Origin: Hordeum vulgare subsp. vulgare
Lineage: Eukaryota > Streptophyta > Magnoliopsida > Poales > Poaceae
DNA: 64,000 nucleotides
Assembly: GCF_904849725.1 (NCBI RefSeq)
Contig: NC_058523.1
Location: 344,265,948 to 344,329,947 of the forward strand
Direction of reading: 5' to 3'
Shown here piece by piece: positions 1-11,965 of this stretch. The position numbers and the translations under genes were made by a program. A model generated the notes under the pieces. That model did not search any database. It was given only the letters and a program-made list of their open reading frames with translations, and was not told where the DNA came from. Numbering within the stretch: position 1 is the stretch's first letter; each line of letters begins with the position of its first letter.

Positions 1-870
1 ACATCAAAATATCGAATGAATACCAAATTCACATGACTACTTATAGCATGACTTATACCATGTCCTCAGGAACAAAAGTAACTACTCACAAAGCATAATA
101 ATATTCATGACCAGAGAGGCATTGAATAGCATCAAGGATCTGAACATATAATCTTCCACCAAGTAATCCAACTAGCATCAACTACAAAGAGTAATTAACA
201 CTACTAGCAACCTTACAGGTACCAATCGGAGTCGCGAGATGGAGATTGAATACAAAAATGAACTAGGGTTTGGAGATGAGATGGTTCTGATGAAGATGTT
301 GACGGTGACGAGTCCTCTCCAATGAGAGGAGTGTTGGTGATGACGACGGTGATGATTTCCCCCTCCGGGAGGGCAGTTTCCCCGACAGGACAACCCTATC
401 GGAGCTCTAGATTGGTTCTGCTCAAGTTTCGCCTCGTGGTGGCGGCGATTCCTCCCAAAAGCCTCCTCCTGATTTTTTTTTGGAATGAAACCCTCCTTAT
501 AGAAAAAGAGGGGGGCCAGAGGGCCAACAGGGAGCCCACAAGCCCCCTAGGCGCGGCCAGGGGGGTAGGTCGCGCCTAGCAGGCTTGTGGCCTCCTGCTG
601 GCTCCCCTCTGGTACTTCTTCGGTCCAGTATTTTTTATAAATTCCAAAATAAATCCTCATTGATTTTCATGGCTTTTGGAATTGCGCAGAATAGGTACCT
701 CAAACTTGCTCCTTTTTCAGGCCAGAATTCCGGCTGCCGGCATTCTCCCTCTTCATGTAAACCTTGCAAAATAAGAGAGAGAAGGCATAAGTATTGTACC
801 GTGAAGTGTAATAACAACCCAAAAAGCGATAAATATCAACATAAAAGCATGATGCAAAATGGACGTATCA
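1..870 (-). repeat. 3' LTR of the Athila-like element, cut by the window edge
   Basis: This stretch matches 8630-9503 along its length, for example the run around 60-110 against 8695-8745. On the minus strand it starts TGATACGTCC at position 870, directly after the polypurine tract. The distal part lies outside the window. Confidence 0.93.
495..590 (-). promoter_or_regulatory. LTR core promoter: TATA box plus upstream GC-rich palindrome
   Basis: In minus-strand sense a TATAAGG box lies at 501-495. Exactly 35 bp upstream lies an inverted repeat: outer arms CCACAAGCC (536-544) and GGCTTGTGG (582-590), inner arms TAGGCGCGGCC (548-558) and GGTCGCGCCTA (568-578), loop of G residues. The same arrangement recurs at 9127-9223 and, with different sequence, at 14951-15049. 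TATA assignment is inferred from motif and position. Confidence 0.6.
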
Positions 871-884
871 ACTCCCCCAAGCTT
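871..884 (-). other. Polypurine tract of the Athila-like element
   Basis: The minus strand reads AAGCTTGGGGGAGT immediately before the LTR start TGATACG. This is the expected place and composition for the plus-strand DNA synthesis primer. The same 14-mer occurs again at 2361-2374. Confidence 0.8.
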
Positions 885-2428
885 AGACCTCGCTTGTCCT
901 CAAGCGAAAGCCGAGATCAATAAATATGCCCACATGTTTAGAGAGAGAGGTGTCGACAAAACAAGATTTGGACATGCAGGCATCATGATCCTAGTTAGAA
1001 CAGCAATAGCATCATATCATCTGTTATGGTAAAGTGATAATTCCTTCACAAAGTTAAGTATGGATCAAGAACCTTACTGACAATTAACAACCAATAGCCT
1101 TTAGTCATTGAAGCAATTGCAATTTATCATAACATCGGAAAGAGTCAAATAAGAGCTTGTAAAGCAAATCCACATACTCAACCATCCTTTTGTCTTCTAC
1201 AATTGCTACAAATCACGTGGTACTCATGAGATCAAAGTTTCAGTCGGACACAGAGAAAGATGGGGGCTTATAGTTTCGCCTCCCAACTATTTACCTCAAG
1301 GGTAATGTCAACAATAATAATTCATGAATACTTACTTCCAAGTTGACATATGAATATAGATCTTTTCCTAGCATATGATGTTAGCCCAGATAAAGGCGAA
1401 ATAAGGAGGTGGTGTAGATCACCATGACTCTTTCAAGGGCAAAAAGTAAAGGTACAAGATAGACCCTTCGCAGAGGGAAGCAGAGGTTGTCATGCGCTTT
1501 TGAGGTTTGGATGCGCGACCTCTTAGTGTGAAGGAACGTCACTTTATATTGCCTCCTGTGATAAAGAACTTGATTATGCAGTCTGTCGTTTTTATGTCTT
1601 CCTCATCACAGGTTCGTACAAAGCTTATTTTCCACACACTAATAGATCATACATATTTAGGGAGCAATTTTTATTGCTTGCACCAATGACAACTTACTTG
1701 AGGGATCTTATTCAATCCATAGGTAGGTATGGTGGACTCTCATGGCAAAACTGGGTTGAAGGTTTATGGATGCACAAGTAGTATCTCTACTTAGTGCGGG
1801 AGTTTTGGCTGATATGAGGTGAATGCAATCGTCACATGCTAAGGGATCTCTAGTCATATAATCATTGTTCAGAACCAAGCAAACACAATTCATTATGTTG
1901 TCTTCCTTGTCCAACATCTACTTCTAAGCATGTAATAGTTTAGTGAGTGTTCACAATCATAGATGGTGTCAAAGATGATATATTTATATGTGAACCTCTC
2001 CTTCTTTATCACTTCCTATTAATTGCAACAATGACCAAGGTCTATGTTTGTCTCCCCTCAACAAGTTTCAATCATCATTCTTTTTATATGTGAAGCCATC
2101 ACTTCCCATAAGATCATTACATGATCTTTCATGCTTTTGTTCTATTATCATTCTTTTGATCATGGCATGAGGCAAGGCCCTTAACTAAAACTCTCTTTAT
2201 TATATGGCTCACGAGCTCGAATACATCAGGGGTGACACAAAACAAAACTCAAGCCTAAAACACTAAGAACTTTATTCTACTAGAGAAAGATAAGACCAAA
2301 AAGGAACGAACTGAGCAAAGGTAAAGGCAAAAGATGTTATGGTGATACGATACCGGGGCAACTCCCCCAAGCTTGGCACAAGCCAAGTGGATTGCCCATA
2401 CTCGTGCTTAGTTGTCTTCCTTTGGAGG
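885..2428. other. Non-coding 3' internal region of the Athila-like element
   Basis: No convincing reading frame or conserved domain is visible here. It fills the place where Athila relatives may carry an env-like gene. The only notable motif is a second exact copy of the polypurine-tract 14-mer at 2361-2374. Confidence 0.55.
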
Positions 2429-2811
2429 TCATGGTGGTGGAGTTGTCTTGTCTTTTGATTCCAAGAGGGCCATCAATCTTTGATTTATACCTTGGAGCTT
2501 TGTGATATGTTTCTCTAGCAAAACAACTTCACGAGTGAGATAAGTATTACGAACACATGTTATTTCACATAACCTCAGGAGCTCGATCAAGGATGGAGGT
2601 AAGGTTGAAGAAAATCCTCTTTCTCGGTTTCTTCCTTGTTGAGCACAGATTGCCCTTCGTCCAACGCCGGATTCTTCTCCTTACGTTTGCCCTTAGTTTC
2701 TTTAGGTAGCCTTGCCTTGGCCTCCATGACCTCCATTCTTTTCAGATCAGCATTTACTTCTTCATAGACTTGAGGGAGATCGTTCTCCCCCACAGATTCC
2801 TGAAACGACAT
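2429..2811 (-). pseudogene. Small accessory ORF between integrase and 3' LTR, one frameshift
   Basis: Not a recognised domain. On the minus strand an ATG at 2811 opens a frame starting MSFQESVGENDLPQV. It is followed by a lysine/glutamate-rich stretch (KETKGKRKEKN), then an apparent one-base frame change near 2600. In the shifted frame the reading continues to a stop at 2429, with a heptad-like leucine pattern (LLEKHITKLQGINQRLMALL) suggesting a short coiled coil near the C-terminus. The total would be about 125 residues. It lies in sense with pol, between the integrase stop (3050) and the LTR, the slot used by env or other accessory genes in related elements, but it shows no signal peptide or membrane segment, so env is unlikely. 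Function unknown; the continuity across the frameshift is my inference. Confidence 0.45.
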
Positions 2812-2970
2812 CTTTCTCCAAATCTGTGGCAAAAAACAGTTTCGAAACGAAAACAGAGGAAAATCGCGTGATACGAGGGTCAGACCTTTTGGGAGAATAT
2901 ATAATGATTTTTTTCTGACCAGAAGGAGTACTCTGCAAGAAAACGGAGTCTGGGAGGCACACGAGGTGGT

Positions 2971-3019
2971 CACAAGCCCCCCAGGCGCGGCCAGGGGGTG
3001 GCCCGCGCCTGGTAGGCTT
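2971..3019. other. Internal copy of the LTR GC-rich palindrome
   Basis: Arms CACAAGCC (2971-2978) and GGCTTG (3014-3019) with inner arms CAGGCGCGG and CCGCGCCTG closely resemble the LTR hairpin at 536-590. The flanking sequence also resembles the LTR (T-rich stretch and a TAAAAATTCC-like tail near 3070). It may be a fragment of LTR-derived DNA inside the element; no TATA box sits 35 bp away here. Confidence 0.5.
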
Positions 3020-3049
3020 GTCGCCTCCTCGTGCGCTTTCCGGACTACT

Positions 3050-5907
3050 TTAAATTTTTTTCTCTTTTTCTAAAAATTCCAAAACAGAGAAAAATTCGTA
3101 CTCCAAAAGTTTTGGAGTGTGTTTACTTACCGAATCACATACCTCTTCGTTTTCGGAGTCTGAAACAGGGTGATAAATATCCCTTATGTACTCCTCCAGA
3201 GTTATGGTATTGATAATATTGCATTCAACATTTATGGGAGTACCTGAGATATAATGCTTGATTCTTTGCCCATTTACCACTCTTGGAAAATTACCTTCCG
3301 TATTGTTGATCTTGATGGCACCGGAACGATATACTTCCTCAACAATGTAAGGACCTTCCAATTTAGAGAGAAGCTTGACTGCAAAAAATCTTAAACCATA
3401 ATTATATAGCAAGACATAATCACCTACAATGAACTCACGTTTTTGTATCCTTTTATCATGCCACCTCTTAACCTTTTCTTTGAACAACTTGGCATTTTCA
3501 TATGCATGAGCTCTCCATTCATCAAGCGAGCTAATATCAAATAACCTCTTCTCACCAGCAAGTTTGAAATCAAAGTTGAGCTCTTTGATTGCCCAATAAG
3601 CCTTATGCTCTAGCTCAAGACGTAAATGACATGCTTTACCGTAAACCATTTTCAACGGAGACATGCCCATGGGATTCTTATAAGCAGTTCTATAGGCCCA
3701 CAGTGCATCATCGAGCTTCTTAGACCAATTCTTTCTAGACCTATTGACAGTCTTTTGCAGAATTAGTTTAATCTCTCTATTGCTTAGCTCTACTTGACCA
3801 CTGGACTGAGGGTGATAGGGATATGCAATTATATGATTGACATCATACTTAGCAAGCGTTTTACGAAAAGCACCATGAATGAAATGTGAACCACCATCAG
3901 TCATCGGATATCTAGGGACTCCAAATCTAGGGAAAATAACTTCTTTAAGCATCCTGATAGAAGTGTTGTGATCAGCACTACTAGTTGGGATAGCTTCTAC
4001 CCACTTAGTAACGTAATCAACAACAACTAGGATATGAGTATACCCGTTGGATTTTGGAAAAGGTCCCATATAATCAAACCCCAAACATCAAATGGTTCAA
4101 TGACAAGTGAATAATTCATAGGCATTTCCTGACATTTACCGATATTACCTATTCTTTGACATTCGTCACAAGACAAGACAAACTTACGGGCATCCTTGAA
4201 GAGAGTGGGCAAATAGAAACCTGATTGCAATACCTTGTCTGAAGTTCTATCTCCCGCATGGTGTCCTCCATAGGCCTCAGGGTGACACTTCTGTAGGATC
4301 TGTCCCTGTTCATGTTCAGGTACACAGCATCTAATAACACCATCTACTCCTTCCTTATAAAGGTGAGGATCATCCCAAAAGGAATGTCTCAAATCAAAGA
4401 AGAATTTCTTCTTTTGCTGGTATGTGAAACTAGGTGGTATATATTTGGCAACGATATAATTTGCATAAACAGCATACCACGGTGTACTGCATGAAGCATT
4501 GATGACATTCAGTTTCTCATCAGGAAAGCTATCATCAATGGGTTGTGGGTCATCAAGAACATTCTACAACCTAGACAAGTTATCTGCTACGGGCTTATCA
4601 ACACCCTTCTTGTTGACAACGTGCAAATCAAATTCTTGTAGCAAGAGAACCCATCTGATAAGTCTAGGTCTAGCGTCTTTCTTTTCCATGAGGTACTTAA
4701 TAGCAGCGTGATTAGTGTGAATAGTGACTTTGGAATCAACTATATAAGATCTGAACTTTTCACATGCAAACGCTACTGCTAAAATTTCATTTTCAGTAGT
4801 AGCATAGTTTCTTTGGGCGCTATCTAGAGTTTTACTAGCATAGTGAATAACATTCAACTTCATATCAACTCTTTGTCCTAGAACAGCGCCAACAGCATAA
4901 TCACTAGCATCACACATGATTTCAAAAGGTAAGTTCCAATCAGGTGGTTGAACAATAGGCGCAGTTATCAAGGCCTTTTTAAGTATTTCGAAAGCTTCCT
5001 CACAATCATCGTCAAAATCAAAAGGAATATCCTTTTGCAAGAGATTGGTAAGAGGCCTAGAAATCTTAGAAAAGTCCTTAATGAACCTTCTATAGAAACC
5101 AGCATGACCAAGGAAACTTCTTATACCTTTGATATCTCTGGGGCATGGCCTTTTCTCGATCGCATCAACCTTAGCCTTATCGACTTCAATACCTCTTTCA
5201 GAAATTTTATGTCCTAAGACGATGCCTTCATTAACCATAAAGTGGCACTTCTCCCAATTCAAGACAAGATTGGTATCTTTACATCTCTGCAAGACTCGAT
5301 CAAGGTTGCTGAGGCAATCATCAAAAGAAGACCCGTAAACGGAGAAGTCATCCATGAAAACCTCAACAATCTTTTCACAAAAGTCAGAGAATATAGACAT
5401 CATACATCTTTGAAAGGTGGCAGGTGCATTACATAAGCCAAAAGGCATACGTCTATAAGCAAAGGTACCAAAAGGGCAGGTGAAAATGGTTTTCTCCTGA
5501 TCAAATTGTGCAACAGGTATTTGGGAGAAACCAGAATAACCATCTAGAAAGCAGAAGTGTGTGTGTATAGACAGTCTTTCTAGCATTTGGTCGATAAAAG
5601 GCAAAGGGTAATGATCTTTCCTAGTGGCTTTATTCAATTTCCTAAAATAGATCACCATCCTATAGCCAGTAATAATCCCCTGTGGGATCAATTCATCCTT
5701 ATCATTAGGGACAACGGTAATACCTCCCTTCATAGGGAGGCAATGCACCGGACTCACCCAATCAATATGAGCAACAGGATAAATAATACCTGCTTCGAGG
5801 AGCTTTAGTATTTCTTTTCTTACTACCTCTTTCATCTTAGGATTTAATCTCTGTTGATGATCGGCAACTGGTTTGGAATCAGGATCGGTTTTAACTTTTG
5901 CTGGCAT
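3050..5907 (-). pseudogene. Gypsy pol: reverse transcriptase, RNase H, integrase (decayed)
   Basis: Sense runs 5907 to 3050. The RT shows the core FMDDFSVYGSSFDDC (variant of the YxDD box) and RNase H shows DASDYAVGAVLG and TENEILAV. An in-frame TAG at 4566-4564 ends the RNase H part, but the same frame continues into the integrase zinc-binding domain (H and C residues in HHAGDRTSDKV and CDECQR) until about 4085. There a frameshift occurs, and the integrase core continues from FDYMGPF through TDGGSHF and [14 protein letters not shown] (the D, D and E motifs), followed by a C-terminal DNA-binding region ([21 protein letters not shown]). The upstream junction with the protease frame near 5900 is also frameshifted. 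The encoded enzymes would copy the element RNA into DNA and insert it, but this copy cannot make them intact. Confidence 0.93.
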
Positions 5908-7889
5908 AGAGTGGGACTAAGGCCCTTAAGATTATCAAGAGTATATCCAATAGCAGCACGGTGCTTCCTCACAGTTTTTAGTAACTTCTTTTCTTCATGC
6001 TCTGAGAGGCTAGCACTAATAATAACATGATATATCTCTTTTTCATCAAGATAAGCATACTTCAGAGTATCAGGCAATTGTTTAAGCTCGAACACAGGAT
6101 CACCCTTTGGTGCGGGTGGATCTCCAAGCAGTTCAACAGGCAAATTATTCTTAAGGATAGGATATTGTTCAAAGATAACTCTATCTATCTCATTCCTTTC
6201 ATCCACATGCATATCATTTTCATGCTCAAGCAACTATTGCTCTAAAGGATCAGTAGGGGGCACGGCAATAGAAGCTAGGGCAATAATTTCATCCTTACTA
6301 GGCAACTCTTTTTCATGAGGTTGTCTACCAAACTTGGAGAAATTGAACTCACGTGACACACCTTCAAAGCTAATAGTGATAGTTTGCTTCTCAAAGTCAA
6401 TATGAGCATTGACAGTATTGAGGAAAGGTCTGCCAAATATGATGGGACAAAAGCTATCTTGTGTGGTAGCAAGAATGAGAAAATCAGCAGGATACTTCCA
6501 TTTACCACACAAGACTTCAACATCTCTAACAATTACCACATGGCAGATAGTATCTCTATTGGCAAGCTGAATAGTGACATCACTAGGTTCCATCTCAACA
6601 GGTGCAATCTCGTCTTTAATTTCATCATATAAGGATTGAGGTATTGCACTAACGCTAGCACCCATGTCACATAAACCATGGTAACAATGATCTCCTATCT
6701 TAACAGGAACAACAGGCGTGCCAACAACAGGCGTATGTTTGTCTCTAGCATGAGGTTTAGCAATTCTAGCAGCATCTTCACAGAAGTGAATATCATGTCC
6801 CTCAACATCGTCGGACAGGAGATCTTTGATAATAGCAATGCTAGGTTCAACTCTAATTTTCTCAGGGGGTGTAAGTGTTCTAATGTAGCCCCTATGTATC
6901 ATAGTTGAAACTTTATAATGATCCTTTATCCTAACAGGGAAAGGTGGTTTCTCAATGTAAGCACTGGGAACAACAGGATCGTTATAAGCAATGACGTTCT
7001 CTTCAACTGGATTGGGTTTAACTACATTGACTTCTAAGGGAGGATGATATTTAAACCACTTATCTTTAGGGAGATCAATATGAGCAGCAAATGATTCACA
7101 CAATGAAGCTACTATCTCAGAGTCAAGTCCATATTTAGCGCTAAAGTCACAAAAAGTATTTGTTTCGAGAAAGGATTTAACGCAATCAAACTTGAAATTC
7201 ATACCTGACTCCTTACCTTCATCAAACTCCCAATCTTCAGAGTTGTGTTTAATTCTTTCCAATAAATTCCATTTGAAGTCAATATCTCTCTTCATAAAAG
7301 AACCGGTACAAGAAGTGTTAAGCATGGTGCGATCATCATGAGAAAGCCTTTCATAGAAGTTCTGAATGATAATTTATCTCGAGAGCTCATGGTTGGGGCA
7401 TGAATATAACATTGATTTAAGCCTCCCCCAAGCTTGAGCGATGCTTTCTCTGTCACGAGGCCAAAGATTATAAATACAATTCCGATCACGATGTACTAGA
7501 TGCATAGGATAAAACTTTTGATGAAATTCAAATTTCAACCGGTTGTAGTTCCATGATCCAGTATCATCACATAGCCTATACCATGTCAATGCTTTATCCC
7601 TCAAAGATAAGGGAAATACCTTCTTCTTGACCTCATCCTCGGGCAAAACTTCAAGCTTAAATAAACCACAAACTTCATCTACATAGATTAGATGCAAGTC
7701 GGGTTGTGATGTTCCATTTCCTGTTAAAGGATTAGCTAGCAGTTTCTCAAGCATACCAGAAGGAAATTCATAGCAAATATTTTCAGTAGGTGCAGCAGGT
7801 TGAGGAGAAACTCCTTGTGCTTCTGTTCGAGGTGAAGATACCCCAAACAAGTTCCTCAAAGCATTAGTTTCCATAGTGACAAGTGACAA
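5844..7889 (-). pseudogene. Gypsy gag and aspartic protease (decayed)
   Basis: Sense runs 7889 to 5844 in a single frame broken by two stops, TAA at 7376-7374 and TAG at 6236-6234. The N-terminal part has a retrotransposon gag-like segment (PLSLRDKALTWYRL, then WNYNRLKFEFHQKFYP) typical of plant Gypsy capsid proteins. The protease region reads HGLCDMGASVSAIP, where the usual catalytic DTG/DSG triad appears as DMG, followed by the flap and the hydrophobic FGRPFL segment. The frame ends at 5844, where pol continues in another frame. Start chosen at the ATG just downstream of the primer-binding site (METNALRNLFG lies near the start). The D-M-G form may be the family norm rather than damage; I cannot tell from one copy. 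Confidence 0.88.
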
Positions 7890-7951
7890 TTAATTTCAGC
7901 ACACTATATAAATGTTTCCTTACCAAATTCCACTTACCGAAGGCGCTTCAC

Positions 7952-7969
7952 TCCCCGGAAACGGCGCCA
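7952..7969 (-). other. Primer-binding site, tRNA-Asp type
   Basis: The minus strand reads TGGCGCCGTTTCCGGGGA, starting 11 bases inside the 5' LTR end. From established knowledge, plant tRNA-Asp(GTC) ends in CCCCGGCAACGGCGCCA, so the match is complete except for one base. Confidence 0.85.
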
Positions 7970-7980
7970 GAAAAGAGTCT

Positions 7981-9503
7981 TGATGACCCACAAGTATAGG
8001 GGATGTATTGTAGTCCTTTCGATAAGTAAGAGTGCTGAACCCAACGAGGAGCAGAAGGATCTGACAAGTGGTTTTCAGCAAGGTAATCTCTGCAAGCACT
8101 GAAATTGTCGGTAACTGATAGTTGTGTGATAAGATGATTCGCAGCAAGTAGCAAGTAACAAAAGTAACAAAGGTGCAGCAAGATGGCCCAATCCCTTTTG
8201 TAGCAAGGGACAAGCCTAGACAAACTCTTATAGGAGGTAAAGCACTCCCGAGGACACATGGGAATTTCTGTCAACCTAGTTTTCATCATGTTCATATGAT
8301 TCGCGTTCGCTACTTTGATAGTTTGATATGTGGGTGCACCGGCTCTTGGGTACTGCACTTACTTGGACAAGAATCCCACTTATGATTAACCCCTCTCGCA
8401 AGTATCCGCAACTATGAAAGAAGAATTAAGACAAAGTCTAACCATAGCATTAAACTAGTGGATCCAAATCAGCCCCTTACGAAGCAACGCATAAACTAGG
8501 GTTTAAGCTTCTGTCACTCTAGCAACCCATCATATGCTTACTACTTCCCAATGCCTTCCTCTGGGCCCAAATAATGGTGAAGTGTTATGTAGTCGACATT
8601 CACATAACACCACTAGAGGAAAAACAACATACAACACATCAAATTACCGAACGAATACCAAATTGACATGACTTATTAGCATGACTTATCCCATGTCCTC
8701 AGGAACCAAAGTAACTACTCACAAAGCATAATCATATTCATGACCAGGGAGGTAATGAGTAGCATCAAGTATCTGAACATAAACTCTTCCACCAAGTAAT
8801 CCAACTAGCATCAACTACAAAGAGTAATCAACACTACTAGCAACCTTACAAGTACCAATTGGAGTCACGAGACGGAGATTCATTACAAGAGATGAACTAG
8901 GGTTTGGAGATGAGATGGTGTTGATGAAGATGTTGATGGTTACGAGTCCTCTGCGATGATAGGAGTGTTGGTGATGAGGATGGTGACAATTTCCCCCTCC
9001 GGGAGGGAAGTTTCCCCGGCAGGACGACCCTGTCGGAGCTCCAGATTGGTTCTGCTCAAGTTCCGCCTCGTGGCGGTGCCGATTCCTCCTGAAAGCCTCC
9101 TCCTGATTTTTTTTGGAATGAAACCCTTCTTATAGCAAAAGAGGGGGGCCAGAGGGCCAACAGGGAGCCCACAAGCCCCCTAGGCATGGCCAGGGGGGTA
9201 GGCCGCGCCTAGCAGGCTTGTGGCCTCTTGCTGTCTCCCCTCTCGTACTTCTTCGGCCCAGTATTTTTTATAAATTCCAAAATAAATCCTCGTTGATTTT
9301 CACGGCTTTTGGAGTTGCGTAGAATAGGTATCTCAAACTTGCTCCTTTTTCAGGCTAGAATTCCAGCTGCCGACATTCTCCCTCTTGATGTAAACCTTGC
9401 AAAACAAGAGAGAAAAGGCATAACTATTGTACCATGAAGTGTAATAACAACCCATAAAGCGATAAATATCAACATAAAAGCATGATGCAAAATGGACTTA
9501 TCA
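7981..9503 (-). repeat. 5' LTR of the Athila-like element
   Basis: It is 1,523 bp long. On the minus strand it starts TGATAAGTCC at 9503 and ends GTGGGTCATCA at 7981, giving TG...CA termini. The half from about 8630 to 9503 is homologous to 1-870. It is followed in sense by the tRNA-Asp-type primer-binding site. Confidence 0.93.
9127..9223 (-). promoter_or_regulatory. 5' LTR core promoter: TATA box plus GC-rich palindrome
   Basis: Minus-strand TATAAGAA lies at 9134-9127. The palindrome spans 9169-9223 with outer arms CCACAAGCC and GGCTTGTGG, again 35 bp from the TATA box. Inner arm TAGGCATGGCC pairs with GGCCGCGCCTA less perfectly than in the other LTR. Regulatory function is inferred. Confidence 0.6.
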
Positions 9504-11308
9504 GTGACGCACCTGCAATACGCTGATGATATGATGCTGCTCTTTGAGCCCGACAATCATAGGATCGCATCGATCAAGTTGTTGCTCCTTGTCTTCGAGA
9601 TCCTGTCGGGGCTGAAAATAAATTTTCTTAAGAGTGAGGGGATTACCATGGGTATGGGACACCAAGAAAGAACAAGTGTTGCAAATCTACTTAATTGCAA
9701 GCTTGGGGGCTTTCCAATAAAGTATCTTGGCCTCCCGTTCTCCCACCGGAACTCTCTATTTTCGAGTGGGAGTCACTTTATCGCAAAGTGGCAAATAGGG
9801 TGAGCCCGTGGCGGGCTAGGTTTATGTCGTTTGTGGCTAGGTTAATGCTTACTAACTCTAGCCACTCCTCCCTTCCACTCTTCATGATGGGAATGTTCTT
9901 AGTGGAGGACGGGGTACACGCCAAGTTTGACACACCACGCTCCAGATTCTTTTAGGAAGGAACTGGCATCAAGCGGAAATGTCATCTGGTCAAATGGGCG
10001 GCAGTGTGTAGGCCAAAAAATCTATTGGCTTGGGGATCACCAATTCCAAGCTGATGAATGTTTCCCTCCTTACCAAGTGGTGGTGGCATTTGTCCCAAAA
10101 CGAGTTGGGGCTCTGGGCAGAGCTCCTCCGGGCAATATACTTTCCGGATGGAAATCTGTTTACGGGAAAACCATCGGGATCGGTGTTCTAGAATGGGATT
10201 CAAGCAGTCCGCCCGACGTTTTCGGTAGGGGCTCATTTTGGTGTGAACAACAATTTGTCCACCCGGTTTTGGCAAGATCATTGGTTAGAAGACAGACCGA
10301 TGTGGCGTCCCTACCCGATCTTATACCAATTAGCCATGGATGCCAACGTGTTGGTGGGAGATGCCCTTCGTTCCTCACCGTCGGTGATACACTTTATTCG
10401 TCCACTCTCTCCGATGGAAGCGATGAACTGGGAAGAGTTCTTAGCCAAATTACGTAATAGATATCTTAGAGAGGGGGCAGATTCAGTCACTTGGGGACTG
10501 GCCTCGTCCCAAATAAATTTGGTCAAATCTCTATACTAAAAGATGACTAAGGGTAACATCTTGGACATAGCTAGGGGGCTATGTAAGGCGGGGTTACCAC
10601 TAAAGATTAAGATCTTCTTGTGGCAAATGCTTAGAAACCGTCTCCCGACGACGGATAATGTGGCTAAACGTAACAGCCCTTCCGATGGTTTCTGCACTGT
10701 GTGTGATGAACATGAGGATGCGAATCATGTGTTCTTTCAGTGCGCCTTTGCTAAGTTGGAGTGGAGTGCGGTTAGGGACGCGTTTCACCAGAATTGGAAC
10801 CCCGCATAGGGACTCGAATTTCTATCCTTATTACAAGCCCAGAGGGGGGCTCATGCAAGGATGGTATGGCACTGCATAGGGGCGTTTTTGTTGTCATTAT
10901 GGACAATTCAAAACAAAATCACAATAGAGAAAAGGTTCCCTTCTCAACCAGCTGATGTTCTCTTTAAATGTCACCTCTTCCAACAGATGTGGACACCTTT
11001 GGGGAAGCAACGAGATGCTGAGCTCATGGGAACAATCATGGAGAGGATCCTCAACACCCTCGCGCTTGCTCTACATTCTTCATAGGTGATATTCACCTCA
11101 CGAAGTTGCATTCGACGACGGGAGATAGGACGTGCTGCATAAGTGCCCTTTTTATGTTCCTTGCCTCTTGTATTATGGAGCTTTGAATGTTAACACTTAG
11201 CGTTGCTATGGATGATCTGAACTTTGTGGTTTGTAAGACTATGTGGATGTTGCATGGTGGCTTTATTAATTTAAAGCCAGACGCTTCTAGCCTCTCCGTT
11301 TAAAAAAA
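9504..11308 (+). pseudogene. 5'-truncated LINE (non-LTR retrotransposon), decayed
   Basis: The 3' part of an L1-type plant LINE ORF2 on the plus strand. It enters in the middle of the reverse transcriptase with HLQYADDMMLLFEP (YADD catalytic box), then LSGLKINFLKSE and FPIKYLGLPF, which are typical of the palm and thumb regions. After several frame changes (breaks near 9800, 9950 and 10450) comes a zinc-binding RVT domain: LKIKIFLWQMLRNRLPTTD, CTVCDEHEDANHVFFQC. The coding part ends near 10809. A 3' untranslated tail follows and closes with a short A-run at 11302-11308, the expected 3' end. The 5' side is cut by the Athila-like insertion at 9503; the remaining 5' half may lie left of the window. 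Confidence 0.88.
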
Positions 11309-11965
11309 CCCAGCATGCAGTGTGCACGCTGGTCTGCAGCTGCTTGACTACATGGAAATATATGAAGAGTATCGATACCCATTCGTGGATTTTATAACTT
11401 CATGTTACATTCCCGGTGTCAATGTTCTAGAAGATACCATCCACTCTGAGCGATGTATAGATAATACTGGTAGCAACAATACACTTTGGAGCACCCTTTT
11501 TGTGCCCTCTAATTAGAAATCGTAAGGCTAACATAACAACGAGTTTACTAAGCCTATGCATAGTATAGTCAAGTATTTGAACTTTCATATAATCAAGTTT
11601 CCCGAACACGAGAAATATAGACAACACGCATATTGACGTGAACTAATCCGCAAGCAGAATTGTACCTTTATTATATTGTTAGCACAAGTGACATCGTCAA
11701 AACAGATAGCATGTCTGACTTTATCACCAAGTTCAGTCTCTATTTTTAACTGACCCTCTTGGCAACACTCATGGCAGCCACACGTCTCATCGCGTACAAC
11801 CAACATCACTGATTCTATGAATATCCATCCTCATGTTGATGCTGAGTAAGTTGAGTGGTCTTCCAAGAACCAGTTTTTCCATCGACCACAACTTATTTTT
11901 CGTGCACAACCTACTCAATAGCAGCAGCACAACAATAGTTATTATGCAGTGGTACTTACTATACC
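11309..11965. other. Unassigned intergenic sequence
   Basis: I see no coding frame with recognisable features, no terminal repeats and no strong simple repeat. It ends at the solo LTR target site (atacc, 11961-11965). Confidence 0.5.

Larger units (their letters stand above)
1..9503 (-). mobile_element. Athila-like Ty3/Gypsy LTR retrotransposon, nearly complete
   Basis: Sense is the minus strand. In sense order: 5' LTR (9503-7981), tRNA-Asp-type primer-binding site (7969-7952), gag-protease frame (7889-5844), RT-RNase H-integrase frame (5907-3050), a long 3' internal region with a small extra ORF, polypurine tract (884-871) and 3' LTR (870 to beyond the window edge). The two LTRs are clearly homologous but diverged, and the coding frames carry stops and frameshifts, so the copy is old and defective. 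No chromodomain follows the integrase. The protease-RT-integrase style resembles the Athila branch (in Triticeae: Sabrina, WHAM, BAGY-2 type elements); the exact family name is not assigned. The bases flanking the right end (gtgac, 9504-9508) should be half of a 5-bp target duplication, but the left flank is outside the window. Confidence 0.9.

Noticed and set aside
322..923. Plus-strand frames over the left LTR
   Set aside because: They overlap LTR sequence, are not kept in the matching LTR at 8950-9503, and oppose the element sense.
7950..7970. tRNA-Asp-like sequence
   Set aside because: Same reason: an 18-base primer-binding site next to the LTR, without a cloverleaf.
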